A DNA stretch of 64,000 bases from an uncultured Veillonellaceae bacterium (GTDB lineage Bacteria > Bacillota > Negativicutes > Veillonellales > Negativicoccaceae). The notes beneath the pieces are model-generated. The model was given only the letters and a program-made list of their open reading frames with translations. It searched no databases and had not been told where the DNA came from. The translations under genes were made by a program, and so were the position numbers. Positions 25,175 through 36,675 of the stretch are shown here, one piece after another. The stretch lies in contig CAMYCX010000001.1 of NCBI GenBank assembly GCA_947254705.1, positions 1 through 64,000 on the forward strand, read 5' to 3'. Numbering within the stretch: the stretch's first letter is position 1; each line of letters begins with the position of its first letter.

Positions 25175-28100
25175 TCAGTGCGAAGAATCGGGTTCTTCAG
25201 CATCATAGACCCACGCATACAGGGCAGGTAAGAATACCAGCGTCAATGCCGTAGCGACCAATAAGCCGCCGCCCAGCGCAAAGGCCATCGGCGCCCAGAA
25301 GTAAGAACGCATCAACGGAATCATTGCGAACACCGCCGCCATCGCCGTCAGCATGATCGGACGGAAGCGCAGCAAGGTCGAATCGATCACCGCTTCCCAC
25401 ACCTCTTCACCTGCGGCACGGTGTTTCTCGATCTGATCCAACAAAATAATCGAATTGCGGATCAGCATGCCGCCGAGCGAAATGATTCCCAACACGGCAA
25501 CAAACCCGAGCGGATAACGTGTTATCTGCAACGCCAGTATCGCCCCGATCAACCCGAGCGGCGCGGTCATGGCCGCCAGTACCATCAAACGCAAATGTTT
25601 GAGTTGGAACATGAGCAGCGCCAAAATCACAAACACCATAATCGGCATGACTTTGGTAATCGACTCCATCGAAAGATGACTCCGCTCCGTCGTACCGTCA
25701 TAAGCAAGCGCATATCCCGGCGGAAGCGACTCACGGAACGCCCGCAACTCATTTTCATACAATCCTTCCGTGACGGAATCTCCCGGCTCTTCACCGATGG
25801 TATCCGCCTGCAAGGTAATGCACGGCTCCAAGTTGCGTCGCCATATCGTCGCATTTTCATTCACGAGCGACAATGTCGCCATCTGTCCGAGCGGGACATA
25901 CCGTCCGCCGCCGATGTGAATGGGCATCTGTTCCAATTCCGACAATCGCTGTGAACCGGTATCCGCCAAGCGAAAAACGATCGGTACCAGACGATCGCCT
26001 TCCATCGCCTGCGCCACTTCCACGCCGGACAGCTTCGCATAGAGATCCGCCGCCACCGCGTAGTTATCAATACCGAGCCGACGGACGCTGTCCTGTTGGA
26101 TATCGACCCGTACACTCGGCATCTCCTGCGGCCAGTTCATTTCCGCCCGACTGATTTGCGGCGAAGAGCGAATGATCTCCGTTCCTTCTCTCGCCAATTT
26201 CGTCAACGTCTTGATATCCGGCCCCGTCAAGCGCATCATCACCGGATACGCCGCCGGCGGTCCGACCTGAATCAAGCGAATATTGGCCCGTAAATCAGGA
26301 AATTCTTCTTGTAAAATCCGTTCCAAGTCGCGATGGACTTTCACCCGGGTCTCCGCATCCGTTGCCGTAATGACTAATTGGGCATAATTGTCTTTCGGCG
26401 GCGACGGCAGCAACGGTAAAATGAACCGCGGCGAGCTTTGGCCGACATACGAAACGATCGATGTTACCCGCGAGTCTCCGTCAAAATGCGACTCCAAGCG
26501 TTTGAGCTCCCGCTCCGTCGCTCCGATCGATGCCCCGAAAGGAAGCTCCGTTTCCACCACCAACTCCGGCCGTACCGAGGCGGGGAAAAATTCTTTTTTC
26601 AACAACGGGAAGCTGAGTACGGAAAGAATAAACACTCCCACTGTGGCCAATACGACTACGCGTCGATGCCGCAGTGTCCATTCCAACCCGGCCCGAAAAC
26701 GGCGATATAACTCTTCTTGAAATGCTTGCCAGCGTCCTCGTTTCGTCGATTCTTCCGGTAAACGGATCAGACTGTATCCCAGTACGGGGCTCACCAGCAC
26801 GGATACAATCCACGACAATACCAACGCAATACAAGTCACGGAAAACAGACTGCTCGTATACTCCGATACCACCCCTGTCGACAACCCGATCGGAATAAAT
26901 CCCGCCGCCGTGATCAACGTCCCCGTCAACATCGGAAAGGCGGTTTCCTCATACGCCGCGGTCGCAGCCGCGACCCGCTCATATCCGTCTTCCAGCTTAC
27001 GCTGCATCATCTCAATAACGATAATCGCATCGTCGACCAGCAACCCCAAGGCGATAATCAACGCCCCGAGCGATACGACTTGCAAGTCGATATGCTGCCA
27101 TTTCATCAGGATAAACGTTCCCGCGATCACGACCGGAATGGACAACGCCACTACCGCCCCCGATCGCACGCCGAGCGTCATAAAGCTCACCGCAAGAACG
27201 ATGATAATCGCTTCAAACAGCGAACTGGTAAATTCATTAATGGACTTTTTCACCACATGCGGCTGATGGGCCACTTCTCCGATGGCCAAGCCCAACGGCA
27301 ACTCGGACTGCCAATGGGCAATACGTTCATCCAGGGCCTTGCCCAGATGCAATATATTACCCCCCGGACTCATCGATACCGCAATACCGATGGCTTCCTT
27401 GCCGTTGAAATACATTTGGGGTTCTTTCGGTTCGCGATACCCTTCCCGCACTGTGGCGATCTCTCCCAATCGAAATGACCGCTCTCCCAAATGAACCGTC
27501 ATGTTTTCTACGGCCTTGGCACCGTCAAGCAGTCCCGTCACCCGCAGTGAAATGCGATTATTTTCCGTCTGTATCGTCCCTGCCGGCATCAAGGTTCCCT
27601 GTTGCTGTAACAATTGAAACAACATTCGCGGATCAATACCGAGTGCCGCCAACTTCGCTTCATCCATTTCCACATAGACCGTCGGCTGACGGACACCGAC
27701 GAGGTTTACCTTTTGTACGTCTTCGATCTGCAACAGATCACGACGAATTTGTTCCGCATAAACACGCTTTTCTTCCTCGGAATAATCATCGCCCGTAATG
27801 GCATAAATCGATCCGAAGACATCATCAAAGCGATCGTTGAAGAAGGGACCGTGTACCCCTTTCGGCAATTCCCGCCAGACGGAACCGACCAAATTTCGTA
27901 CTTCCGTCCAAGTCGGTCGAATCCGGTCCTGCGGCAAATCTTCTTTCAACCAAACATAGATGACCGTCCGATCGCCGTGCGTATAGCTCTGAATCATATC
28001 GAGCCCCGGCGTGTCCTGGAGTTTCTCCTCCAATTTATCCGTCACCTGTGCGGTCATTTGATCCGCGGACGCCCCCGGCCACACCGCCGTGACGACCATC

Positions 28101-28240
28101 TGCCGAATCGTAAAATCGGGGTCCTCCCGACGGCCCAGTTCCATAAAACTGTAAATACCGCCGATGAGTATCGCCACAACGAAGAAGTATACGATGGATC
28201 GGTATCCGACCGCCCACCGCGCTAAATTAAACCGTTTCAT
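25175..28240 (-). CDS. RND-family efflux permease (AcrB/MdtF-like)
   Basis: The 1021-residue inner-membrane pump has the RND plan of twelve membrane helices and two large periplasmic loops. Key blocks are the N-terminal ELGRREDPDFTIRQM region and the helix-4 proton-relay region GLLVDDAIIVIEMMQRKLEDG (around residue 400), whose paired aspartates are intact. It exports drugs, detergents or metabolites through the periplasm using the proton gradient. The ATG overlaps the adaptor's stop by four bases, so the two are coupled. No TolC-like gene or regulator is beside them, so an outer-membrane channel must be encoded elsewhere. Confidence 0.93.
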   Translation of the reverse strand: MKRFNLARWAVGYRSIVYFFVVAILIGGIYSFMELGRREDPDFTIRQMVVTAVWPGASADQMTAQVTDKLEEKLQDTPGLDMIQSYTHGDRTVIYVWLKEDLPQDRIRPTWTEVRNLVGSVWRELPKGVHGPFFNDRFDDVFGSIYAITGDDYSEEEKRVYAEQIRRDLLQIEDVQKVNLVGVRQPTVYVEMDEAKLAALGIDPRMLFQLLQQQGTLMPAGTIQTENNRISLRVTGLLDGAKAVENMTVHLGERSFRLGEIATVREGYREPKEPQMYFNGKEAIGIAVSMSPGGNILHLGKALDERIAHWQSELPLGLAIGEVAHQPHVVKKSINEFTSSLFEAIIIVLAVSFMTLGVRSGAVVALSIPVVIAGTFILMKWQHIDLQVVSLGALIIALGLLVDDAIIVIEMMQRKLEDGYERVAAATAAYEETAFPMLTGTLITAAGFIPIGLSTGVVSEYTSSLFSVTCIALVLSWIVSVLVSPVLGYSLIRLPEESTKRGRWQAFQEELYRRFRAGLEWTLRHRRVVVLATVGVFILSVLSFPLLKKEFFPASVRPELVVETELPFGASIGATERELKRLESHFDGDSRVTSIVSYVGQSSPRFILPLLPSPPKDNYAQLVITATDAETRVKVHRDLERILQEEFPDLRANIRLIQVGPPAAYPVMMRLTGPDIKTLTKLAREGTEIIRSSPQISRAEMNWPQEMPSVRVDIQQDSVRRLGIDNYAVAADLYAKLSGVEVAQAMEGDRLVPIVFRLADTGSQRLSELEQMPIHIGGGRYVPLGQMATLSLVNENATIWRRNLEPCITLQADTIGEEPGDSVTEGLYENELRAFRESLPPGYALAYDGTTERSHLSMESITKVMPIMVFVILALLMFQLKHLRLMVLAAMTAPLGLIGAILALQITRYPLGFVAVLGIISLGGMLIRNSIILLDQIEKHRAAGEEVWEAVIDSTLLRFRPIMLTAMAAVFAMIPLMRSYFWAPMAFALGGGLLVATALTLVFLPALYAWVYDAEEPDSSH

Positions 28241-29292
28241 ACCCGTACCTTGGCACCTTCATACAAATGCTGCGTTCCGGCAATGACAATGACATCTCCC
28301 TCATGCAAACCGGTACGCACCTCTACCCGTTCACCGTGCGTGGCGCCGATCGTGATCGGTACGAGATGAACCGTATCTGCGCGCACCACCCATACGGACG
28401 GTGTCTCCGACTGCTGGGCAAGCGCCGAGATCGGCACCGTCATGACTTCGCCCTCTGCCGTCCGGAACGTCACTTTGGCCGTCATGCCGACCTCACCGTC
28501 AAACGGTGTCGCCAATCGCAACTTGGCATCATACGTGCCCGTGGATCGGTTCGGCGCGGGCGCAATCTCACGTACCGTTGCCGTCCACGTCTGTCCGGGG
28601 CGTGACCACAGCGTAACATCTGCCGTCTGACCGACTTCATACCGATGCAAATTCTGCTCCGTCAGTGAAATCCACACTTCCGGTTCGCTCATATCAACCA
28701 CGACCGCTACCGGTGTACCCGCACCGACGACCTGCCCCACATCGACCAACGTCGCGCCGACGATACCTGCATGCTCACTTTTAAGCGTCGTCATCGACTC
28801 CTGATTCAAGGCCCGTTCATACGCGGCATTTGCCTGCCGATACTGCGCCGCCGCCAACTCCTTCGTATTGCGTGACTGGTCCAATTGCAACGCACTGATG
28901 GCATTGGCACTGTACAATTGCGACATCCGTCCGAATGTACTTTCCGCCAAGTTCAACTGTGCCGTGGCCGCTTCCAACTGCCCGCGAGCCGCAATGACTT
29001 GCTCCGACGCATCCTTGTCGTCCAACCGGAACAAGGGCGTACCCGCCTCTACTACATCGCCCGCCTGTACATACCGAGCCACGATTTTGCCGCCGAGCGA
29101 AAACGCCAGCGGGGCTTCACTGCGCCCGTGGATCGTACCCGAAAACGTATCGACCGCATCCTCTGCTGCCCGCCCGACCGTCTCGGTTTTCACTCGCGGT
29201 ATAATTTTGTCTTTCGTTTGTGTCGTGCTGCCGCAACCGACGAGTACCGTCAGGCACATCACAACCATCAACCATACTCCGAACTTTTTCAC
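28237..29292 (-). CDS. RND efflux periplasmic adaptor lipoprotein (membrane fusion protein)
   Basis: The 351-residue protein starts with a lipoprotein signal (MKKFGVWLMVVMCLTVLVGC), so acylation at Cys20 would anchor it in the inner membrane facing the periplasm. The mature part has the lipoyl half-motifs around GGKIVARYVQAGDVVEAGTP, a helical hairpin with repeated Leu/Gln/Ala heptads (about residues 100-165) and beta-barrel domains, as in AcrA/MexA. The start is GTG with GGGAGGG upstream, behind a TATAAT (29319-29324, minus strand). It is first in a two-gene operon with the pump and implies an outer membrane. Confidence 0.92.
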   Translation of the reverse strand: MKKFGVWLMVVMCLTVLVGCGSTTQTKDKIIPRVKTETVGRAAEDAVDTFSGTIHGRSEAPLAFSLGGKIVARYVQAGDVVEAGTPLFRLDDKDASEQVIAARGQLEAATAQLNLAESTFGRMSQLYSANAISALQLDQSRNTKELAAAQYRQANAAYERALNQESMTTLKSEHAGIVGATLVDVGQVVGAGTPVAVVVDMSEPEVWISLTEQNLHRYEVGQTADVTLWSRPGQTWTATVREIAPAPNRSTGTYDAKLRLATPFDGEVGMTAKVTFRTAEGEVMTVPISALAQQSETPSVWVVRADTVHLVPITIGATHGERVEVRTGLHEGDVIVIAGTQHLYEGAKVRV

Positions 29293-29396
29293 GGTATCCC
29301 TCCCGTCTGATTAGACTCATTATACCCTAAAGAAAAGGGAATTGCTATTATTTATAAACATTGTTTTGTTCGTTTTGTGTTTTCTCATTTACACAC

Positions 29397-29429
29397 AAAA
29401 AAGACACCTTCACAGGAAGATGTCTTTTT
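29397..29429 (-). terminator. terminator of the LysP-like permease gene
   Basis: Arms AAAAAAGACA-CTTC and GAAG-TGTCTTTTT around a three-base loop; on the minus strand it ends in a T run 15 bases after the stop. Confidence 0.8.
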
Positions 29430-29443
29430 CTGTTTTTTCATAA

Positions 29444-30910
29444 TCATTCGTCCAAATGACGATTCAGATCCACTTGTTCCAACGGAATCAATGTCGTATG
29501 ATGTTTCATCTTATACCAGAAGTATACCGCTAAAAACACCGGAATTCCGATATACGCAACACTGGCGCCATACCAGTCGATCGTTTCTCCCGTAAATGCG
29601 GAATAGTTCTGTCCGGCCATGACAAAGAGGCAGACTACCAACGCAAAGAGCGGTCCGAACGGGTACATCGAGGCCCGATACGGCAACTCGGATAAATCAT
29701 GTCCTTGATACGCAAAAGCTTTGCGGAACCGATACTGACTGATGGCGATGCCGACCCATGTAATAAATCCGGCCATACCGCTGATATTGACCAGCCAGTT
29801 ATACGCCACTCCGTCACCGATTAAACTCGTGATAAATGCCGCCGCACCGAAAATAACGGTAGCAAACAACGCATTGGCCGGAACACCGCGCTTGTTGACT
29901 TTCAAGAACATCTTCGGCGCTTTACCTTCCGCCGCCAACGCATACAACATACGCGTCGATACATACAGTCCGGAGTTCCCTGCAGACAGTACCGCGGTCA
30001 AAATAACCATATTCATCACGGTCGCCGCCGACGGCAAACCGAATCGTTCAAAGACCAAGGTAAACGGACTGATCGAGATATTTTCCACGGAACTGTTAAG
30101 TAAATTCGGATCCGTATACGGAATCAGGAAGCCGATTACCGTAAACGCGCCCAAGTAAAACAGCAAGATCCGCCAAAAAATGGAATGAACCGCTTTCGGT
30201 ACGCTCTTTTCCGGATTTTCCGATTCGCCGGCCGCCACGCCCAGCATTTCCGTTCCTTGGAAAGAGAACCCCGCAATCATAAAGATACCGAGTATCGCAC
30301 CCCAACCGCCGACAAACGGGGCATCACCGACCGTCCAGTTAACCGTTCCCGGCGACTGACCGCCCACGCCCAAAATCAGCATCGTACCGACAAACAAAAA
30401 CACCAATACCGTGAATACCTTGATCCCCGCAAAGATAAATTCACTCTCGCCGTAGGACCGTGTCGATAAAAAGTTGAGTACAAAGATAATCGTCAGAAAC
30501 AATGCACTCCATAGGATGGACGGCGTATCGGGAAACCAGTACTTCATAATCAATGCTCCCGCCACCAACTCCGCCGCCAATGTGATGGCCCAGTTAAACC
30601 AATAGTTCCAACCGAGCGCAAACCCGAATGCGGGATCAACAAATCTGGACGCATACGTACCGAATGAGCCGGATACCGGCATGTACGTTGCCATTTCTCC
30701 CAGACCGGTCATCAAAAAATACACCATGATACCGATAAATGCATACGCCAGTAACGCGCCGCCCGGGCCGGCCTGCGATACGGTTTCACCGCCGGCGACA
30801 AACAGTCCCGTACCGATCGTACCGCCCAATGCAATCATATTCATATGGCGTGCTTTCAGACTGCGTTTCAACTTCGGCGGTGCCGCCGTCTCCTTTTTGT
30901 TATCCTCCAT
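29444..30910 (-). CDS. amino-acid permease, AAT family (LysP-like)
   Basis: The 488-residue protein has twelve membrane segments and the AAT signature GGTIGTGLFVAGGETVSQAGPGG (about residues 29-51), followed by GEMATYMPVSGSFGTYASRFVDPAFGFALGWNYW, closest to lysine-specific permease LysP. It would import lysine or another basic amino acid with protons. It stands alone between its own promoter and terminator. The short leader excludes a lysine riboswitch. Its presence may supply the basic amino-acid metabolism encoded at 15.9-22.6 kb. Confidence 0.85.
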   Translation of the reverse strand: MEDNKKETAAPPKLKRSLKARHMNMIALGGTIGTGLFVAGGETVSQAGPGGALLAYAFIGIMVYFLMTGLGEMATYMPVSGSFGTYASRFVDPAFGFALGWNYWFNWAITLAAELVAGALIMKYWFPDTPSILWSALFLTIIFVLNFLSTRSYGESEFIFAGIKVFTVLVFLFVGTMLILGVGGQSPGTVNWTVGDAPFVGGWGAILGIFMIAGFSFQGTEMLGVAAGESENPEKSVPKAVHSIFWRILLFYLGAFTVIGFLIPYTDPNLLNSSVENISISPFTLVFERFGLPSAATVMNMVILTAVLSAGNSGLYVSTRMLYALAAEGKAPKMFLKVNKRGVPANALFATVIFGAAAFITSLIGDGVAYNWLVNISGMAGFITWVGIAISQYRFRKAFAYQGHDLSELPYRASMYPFGPLFALVVCLFVMAGQNYSAFTGETIDWYGASVAYIGIPVFLAVYFWYKMKHHTTLIPLEQVDLNRHLDE

Positions 30911-30946
30911 CGTGCGTTCACCTTCTTTTGCAATAGTAATAGGTAA

Positions 30947-30974
30947 AGTATAGCACTTCTGATTTATTTTTCAA
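30947..30974 (-). promoter_or_regulatory. promoter of the LysP-like gene
   Basis: On the minus strand TTGAAA (30969-30974), a 16-base spacer and TATACT (30947-30952). Confidence 0.55.
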
Positions 30975-31088
30975 CATTGATCAGATAAAAATTGATATTT
31001 CTTGTGTTTTTAGGAAATCATCTTGATTTTATGCGTATTTATCATTGATTTTCTTTTTACTCCGATGATTTTCTTTGATCTCTACAAC

Positions 31089-31127
31089 AAAAAAACTCTC
31101 TTGATCGAAATACCGATCAAGAGAGTT
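31089..31127 (-). terminator. terminator of gyrB
   Basis: A perfect 14-bp stem (31094-31107 with 31114-31127) followed on the minus strand by seven T residues, immediately after the gyrB stop. Confidence 0.85.
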
Positions 31128-31143
31128 GGTCCGTGCTGTGACA

Positions 31144-33127
<1,984 letters not shown>

Positions 33128-33208
33128 AATTTGCACTTTATACGCATTTTATATCAACTAATTACTTCCCAGATAACCGCGTTCATTTTTTCGCATTTTT
33201 AGGCCTAT

Positions 33209-34069
33209 TTAGTAATTTTGCGATTCATCCGTCGGTTTCTTTCTGTTCAATTTGTTAATCAAATTCTCCTTGTGCGCAACGGTCAACTTATCTCCGTCCA
33301 GGCGGGTTAGCAATCGTACCAACAGCCATTGTTCTTCGTCCGTTTCCTGCCGGTGCCAAACCCGGTCCAAGGTCCGATGAATCAAGTAATGCCGAGCTTC
33401 TTCGTATTCTTTCTCGAGTACCGGCAACGTGCGGCGCACTTCGTCATACTCCGCGGCCGGATGCCGAACGAGAAATTGCAATAATTGTCGATGTTGTTCC
33501 TGTTGTAAACGGGCCCGACAACGATCGCAAATCCGGTCTTTACAATCCGTCAGCGCCTGACAATATTCACACGGTTGCCAACCCGCCCCGAGACGGGCTT
33601 GGTCCAACTGCAGTTGCCGTCGACGTAATTGACCGATCGCCGTTCGCAATTCCGGTATGGGAATATCCTCACATTGCGTCGCCACCTCTTCTTCCTGATC
33701 GGGTGTCAATGACGGCAAGGGTTCTTCCTTCTCTATCGACGAGAAACGAACTGCCGACGATACCGGCATTTGTCCAGCCTTGAATTCAATTTCACTGACG
33801 ACCGTCTCTCCCGCCATATCATTCAGCTTTTGAATCAGCTTTCTTTTCTGCATGAACAATTCCTGCATCCAGGCGGAATTTTCCGTATAGATCACCCATT
33901 TTCCGTCGTCGCGCACGACACCGACAATCGAATGAGAAGACAGTACCGCACCGACGGTATCTCTCCATAACCGTCGTCCGTTTTCCAAGCGACCGCGCGG
34001 CGTATCGGACAACTGTTTCATCAATTCGCCGATAATGTGACCGGTATCTTCCCACTTACTCATGTTCAT
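33209..34069 (-). CDS. dciA: DciA-like DUF721 protein with an added zinc ribbon
   Basis: The 286-residue protein begins with the DUF721 domain (about residues 1-95; WRDTVGAVLSSHS and WMQELFMQKRKLIQKLN), the domain of DciA, the helicase-loading protein found where the DnaC/DnaI loader is missing. After a low-complexity linker, residues about 167-184 hold CEYC and CDRC pairs, a probable zinc ribbon, followed by a long helical C-terminus not present in short DciA proteins. Its start overlaps the recF stop. Three in-frame start codons (GTG 34072, ATG 34069, ATG 34063) are possible. The position between recF and gyrB is typical. Confidence 0.8.
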   Translation of the reverse strand: MNMSKWEDTGHIIGELMKQLSDTPRGRLENGRRLWRDTVGAVLSSHSIVGVVRDDGKWVIYTENSAWMQELFMQKRKLIQKLNDMAGETVVSEIEFKAGQMPVSSAVRFSSIEKEEPLPSLTPDQEEEVATQCEDIPIPELRTAIGQLRRRQLQLDQARLGAGWQPCEYCQALTDCKDRICDRCRARLQQEQHRQLLQFLVRHPAAEYDEVRRTLPVLEKEYEEARHYLIHRTLDRVWHRQETDEEQWLLVRLLTRLDGDKLTVAHKENLINKLNRKKPTDESQNY

Positions 34070-35129
34070 CACCGTCCAACTTCATGTATTGCACGTCTCC
34101 TGTCAACTCCTGCGGTATGTCCGTACCTGTCATGATCATCTGTATCCGATGCGTGTGAATCCAATGTAAAAATGCAGTCCGGCGGTCACCGTCCAATTCA
34201 CTTAATACATCATCAAGCAATAAAATCGGCGACTCGCCTGTTTGCTCCTGTAAAAAATCAACTTCACACAGTTTCAGCGCCAATATCGCCAAACGCTGTT
34301 CCCCTTGCGAACCGTATTGTGCAACATCCCATGTTTCCCGCAATATCGACCAATCGCCCCGATGCGGACCGACGGAAGTATATCCGTAACGGCTGTCCCG
34401 CTCACGCGTCTGTGCCAACAAAGTACGGTACAATTCCGCGCTACAGTCGTCATCCTTGGTATACAGACGGGTATAAACCAATTCCAAATTAATATCGGCG
34501 GCACTGATCTCACTGCCGATAGTTCGTAAGCGACGATTCCATTCTTTCATCGAACGGATCCGTTCCGCCGTAATGTATGCCGCCTGCTGTGCCAGTTGCT
34601 CATCCCACCCGTAAGCACTGCTTTCTTCTCCTGTTTTCAAGCAACGGTTTCGTTGTGCCAAAACCCGGTTATACCGTAATAATGCATCATAATATAACGG
34701 ATTCACCCGAGACAACGATAAATCCAAAAATCGCCGGCGCTGCTGCGGACTGCCTTTGACAAGTTGAATGTCATCCGGCCCGAAAAAGACCGTTTGTAAT
34801 GTTTCAACCAATTCTTTTTGCCTGACCGGCGTATCATTCAACATCATTTCTTTACGTTGCTGCCGATAGATTTTGATTTTCACTCGTTGTGCCACGTCAC
34901 GATGCACAAAATCGACATTGACCGCCGCACTTTCCTGTGCATGCGAAATCACCACGGTATCCCGATTGGTCCGCGGTGATTTTCCGACCGATGCCATATA
35001 TAACGCTTCCAAAACGGAGGTTTTTCCACCGCCGTTCGGACCGTGAATAAATGTCATCGGACCGTCAAACGTAAATGTTTGCTTTTTATATTTACGAAAA
35101 TTGACGACATGCAACGAATTAATCTTCAT
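34056..35129 (-). CDS. recF: DNA replication and repair protein RecF
   Basis: The 357-residue SMC-like ATPase acts with RecO and RecR to load RecA at single-strand gaps. The Walker A motif GPNGGGKTSVLEALY (about residues 30-44), the signature region GSQGEQRLAILALKL and the Walker B LLLDDVLSELDGDRR are all intact. It overlaps yaaA upstream by eleven bases and dciA downstream, so the dnaN-yaaA-recF-dciA run is one tightly coupled operon. Confidence 0.96.
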   Translation of the reverse strand: MKINSLHVVNFRKYKKQTFTFDGPMTFIHGPNGGGKTSVLEALYMASVGKSPRTNRDTVVISHAQESAAVNVDFVHRDVAQRVKIKIYRQQRKEMMLNDTPVRQKELVETLQTVFFGPDDIQLVKGSPQQRRRFLDLSLSRVNPLYYDALLRYNRVLAQRNRCLKTGEESSAYGWDEQLAQQAAYITAERIRSMKEWNRRLRTIGSEISAADINLELVYTRLYTKDDDCSAELYRTLLAQTRERDSRYGYTSVGPHRGDWSILRETWDVAQYGSQGEQRLAILALKLCEVDFLQEQTGESPILLLDDVLSELDGDRRTAFLHWIHTHRIQMIMTGTDIPQELTGDVQYMKLDGDEHE

Positions 35130-35346
35130 CAGAGGCCCGGACTAACAATAAACTCCCGACATCGGGAATATCAATCCGATCTCCCGCCGTTAATTTTTTC
35201 CGAATAACGGTACACGGTGCTCCGTTCACCCATATATCACCGTCCAAAATCAACTGTTTCGCCGCACCGCCGGAGCCGACAATTCCCTCATACTTCAGCA
35301 ACTGGTCCAGTGCAATTGTCGGTGTTGTAATCTCTACGCGTTTCAT
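35119..35346 (-). CDS. yaaA: S4-domain RNA-binding protein YaaA
   Basis: A 75-residue protein consisting of one S4 domain (ALDQLLKYEGIVGSGGAAKQLI, then DIWVNG and the GD-I-beta end). In Firmicutes this small gene is fixed between dnaN and recF; in Bacillus it is linked to ribosome assembly. The start ATG shares one base with the dnaN stop (TGATG). Confidence 0.9.
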   Translation of the reverse strand: MKRVEITTPTIALDQLLKYEGIVGSGGAAKQLILDGDIWVNGAPCTVIRKKLTAGDRIDIPDVGSLLLVRASDED

Positions 35347-36452
35347 CAGTTTCCTCTCATCGGCGTAACGATATAACGATACAATTCATCCTGTTCTTGT
35401 TCTACCAACATCGGCCCGTTCGACAACATATGCAATGTGACCGTATCCCCGTAGGAATGTTTTAAAATATCGAGTAAATAAAAACAGTTAAATACGATTT
35501 CCAGCGTATCTCCTTCATATTCACACGGAATGGTTTCTTCCATGCTGCCGTATTCCGTACTCATCACACTTGTTTCCAACTGATTGTCGCCCCATTTCAA
35601 AGTAACGGTGCGATAGGTCATATTCCGTGCAATTAACGAGGCCCGTTCCAATGCCGACGTCAATGCCCGCCGATCAATTTTTGCTTTGGCTTGGAATGAC
35701 GACGGGAAAACCCGCTGATAATCCGGAAACTCGCCTTCAATCAACGACGCGACAAAGTACACATTGGCAAAGGAAAAAGCCACTTTTGAACGGAACCAAT
35801 GAATCGTTACCGGAATAACATCTTCCGTCGGCAACAACCGAATCAAATCCGACCATACTTTTTCCGGAATAACCAACGAAATCGGTCGGGCAATCTCTTG
35901 CGCAAGATCCACTTCACGACAAGCCAGACGATGTGTATCCGTTGCCACCATGCGTGCACAACGACCGTCCGCTTCCAATAAAATTCCCGTAAAGATGGCA
36001 CGTTGATTATCTCCGCCAACCGCAAAACGAGTCTGATTATACATGTCTTTTAATTGATCACTCGGTAACGTTGCGGTTTGCGTTTGATCCAATGTTTCCA
36101 AACGAGGAAATTCCGAGGCCATACCCATGACCAAATCATTTTCACTTTGTCCGCAAGAAACGGTTACCACTTTTTCTTTGGCAGTATGGATCGTCACCGT
36201 ATCGGCATTGAATTTTTTTACCAAATCAATCAGATACGGTGCGCGAATCACGACATCTCCGTTTTCTACTACGGTTGCCGGTACTTCGACATGAATTCCG
36301 ATCAGATAGTCCGTTGCTTCAATTTCCAACACTTGATCGTGCGCGGAAAAGAAAATACCTAAATCATCATTATTTGCAATTTTAGATGCGGCGGCACGAC
36401 TGACTGTATCCAATGCGCGCTGTAATTGTGCCGTTTCAATTTGAATATGCAT
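35346..36452 (-). CDS. dnaN: DNA polymerase III beta sliding clamp
   Basis: The 368-residue clamp encircles DNA and tethers the polymerase. It shows three repeated clamp domains, the N-terminal LQRALDTVSRAA and the C-terminal hydrophobic cleft ending in ELYRYIVTPMRGN (the usual YxxMPMR end is here YIVTPMR). AGGAGG precedes the ATG. The 220-base gap before it contains DnaA boxes. It heads the dnaN-yaaA-recF-dciA operon downstream of dnaA. Confidence 0.97.
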   Translation of the reverse strand: MHIQIETAQLQRALDTVSRAAASKIANNDDLGIFFSAHDQVLEIEATDYLIGIHVEVPATVVENGDVVIRAPYLIDLVKKFNADTVTIHTAKEKVVTVSCGQSENDLVMGMASEFPRLETLDQTQTATLPSDQLKDMYNQTRFAVGGDNQRAIFTGILLEADGRCARMVATDTHRLACREVDLAQEIARPISLVIPEKVWSDLIRLLPTEDVIPVTIHWFRSKVAFSFANVYFVASLIEGEFPDYQRVFPSSFQAKAKIDRRALTSALERASLIARNMTYRTVTLKWGDNQLETSVMSTEYGSMEETIPCEYEGDTLEIVFNCFYLLDILKHSYGDTVTLHMLSNGPMLVEQEQDELYRYIVTPMRGN

Positions 36453-36675
36453 ATTGTCCTCCTGTAATTCGACTGAATAAAATGAAAAGCGTTTAAAAGA
36501 GCAGTAGTACTAGTAGGCTCGGTGGATATGTTGAAAACCGTGAAAGGTATTTGCCGGTGGCCGTGTGAATGGCGCGGATAACTTCGTGGATAACCGTCGT
36601 GACTTATTCACCTTTTTCACCGAAAACGGAAAAGATTACGTACAAATCCGTTTATCCACATATTATTCACTGATT
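36453..36675. other. part of the replication origin: dnaA-dnaN spacer with DnaA boxes
   Basis: TTATCCACA at 36652-36660 is a perfect DnaA box. Near-matches are TTATTCACC (36604-36612), TTATTCACT (36663-36671) and, on the minus strand, TTATCCACG (36585-36593). Such a cluster between dnaA and dnaN matches the downstream half of bipartite Firmicutes origins. Confidence 0.7.

Noticed and set aside
25043..25231. Small peptide gene between the CorC-type gene and the RND operon
   Set aside because: The frame crosses a strong terminator hairpin, lacks a ribosome binding site and its end overlaps the RND pump gene in antisense.
30911..31088. Lysine riboswitch upstream of the LysP-like gene
   Set aside because: The promoter is about 40 bases from the start codon, too short for an L-box, and no conserved helices are visible.
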